Notes under the pieces: model-generated | Seen by the model: the letters and a program-made list of their open reading frames with translations, nothing else | Databases searched by the model: none | Told to the model about the DNA's origin: nothing | Shown: positions 30,653-30,863 of the stretch, piece by piece | How the letters are laid out: every line of letters starts with the position of its first letter | How positions within the stretch are numbered: position 1 is the stretch's first letter | Position numbers and translations under genes: made by a program | DNA from: DAOMOD01 sp035444205 | Lineage (GTDB): Bacteria > Pseudomonadota > Gammaproteobacteria > Xanthomonadales > BPKI01 | DNA: 30,863 bases | Assembly: GCA_035444205.1 (NCBI GenBank) | Contig: DAOMOD010000020.1 | Location: 1 to 30,863, forward strand | Reading direction: 5' to 3'

Positions 30653-30678
30653 CTTTTCTCTGCTCGTCCAGAGAAAAG
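30653..30678. terminator. Hairpin at the host side of the junction
   Basis: Perfect 10-bp stem CTTTTCTCTG with CAGAGAAAAG and a 6-nt loop, followed by TAACCAAAAGAG. It resembles intergenic hairpins I have seen beside genes of Xanthomonadaceae. Likely host DNA just beyond the phage end. Confidence 0.55.
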
Positions 30679-30863
30679 TAACCAAAAGAGAGTCTGCAAC
30701 TTGCGACTGGGCAATGACTGCGGCGAAAACCGTGACGTTCCCGCAAGCAGTTTCCCCGCTTCCGCGCCCTCCGGGCCTCCCGCCCTCCAGGTCCGCGTGC
30801 GGCCTGTGGGGTCCGCCGACAGGGCATCCTGCCCTGACGCCGGACTGGCGCACTTCCTGTGCG
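30679..30863. other. Host flank without a recognisable gene
   Basis: 185 bp with GC-rich composition. It contains repetitive-looking words such as GACAGGGCATCCTGCCCTGA, a CAGGGCA/TGCCCTG inverted repeat. An overlapping minus frame (30590-30853) is probably not a gene. No coding feature supported. Confidence 0.5.

Noticed and set aside
30590..30853. Minus frame of 87 codons at the right edge
   Set aside because: Crosses the predicted phage end and the host hairpin; looks like a translated intergenic repeat.

Overview
The window is most of a transposable (Mu-like) prophage in a GC-rich gammaproteobacterium. The right flank (about 30653-30863) carries a hairpin and downstream words that look like intergenic repeats I associate with Xanthomonas/Lysobacter-type genomes. 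That host guess rests on memory of such repeats, not on a search. No rRNA, tRNA or CRISPR array was seen. Three runs of N (560-586, 19950-19959, 27900-27909) are assembly gaps, each inside a gene.

Layout. The phage is organised as two diverging arms, an arrangement like that of BcepMu. The left arm (1-17181, minus strand) is the late region. Reading leftwards from the centre it holds holin, lytic transglycosylase, a small coiled protein, Rz/Rz1 spanins, a lipoprotein, small membrane proteins, a winged-helix protein, a DUF3486-type protein, the Mu gp28-like terminase, portal, Mu F-like minor head protein, a zinc-ribbon membrane protein, a fused protease-capsid protein, head-tail connectors, tail terminator, tail tube, frameshifted tail chaperones and a tape measure cut by the window edge. 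There is no sheath or tube pair of the Mu type. The tail genes are those of a long non-contractile tail, so this is a Mu-type replication and packaging phage with a siphovirus-like tail.

The centre (17182-20486) is the control and accessory region. It holds an XRE repressor, a strong divergent promoter with an operator palindrome at 20422-20451, and an accessory operon on the minus strand: a VasI/TagO-like secreted protein, a two-helix membrane protein and a membrane-anchored coiled-coil protein of unknown function.

The right arm (20487-30535, plus strand) is the early operon. It holds Ner, three small regulators, a coiled-coil protein, the DDE transposase (D151, D244, E280), a MuB/ExeA-like ATPase, a Gam-like protein, GemA, a Mor-family activator, two further small proteins, a CxxC protein and an HNH protein. 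Most genes overlap by ATGA, GTGA or TGATG. The prophage terminus is placed at about 30652, where direct repeats resembling transposase binding sites end in a CA dinucleotide next to a host-type terminator hairpin.

Most interesting signals: (1) the repressor C-terminus and the N-terminus of the two-helix membrane protein share a 19-residue gap-free motif ending in QVGGD, reminiscent of RHIM/amyloid-signalling motifs, and a third phage protein, a lipoprotein, carries a row of related GD/GRD repeats; (2) a 14-bp direct repeat with palindromic cores flanks a predicted promoter driving the accessory operon; (3) a 26-bp element is shared upstream of the lysis transcript and of the capsid transcript; (4) a textbook AAAAAAC slippery heptamer lies in the tail chaperone gene.
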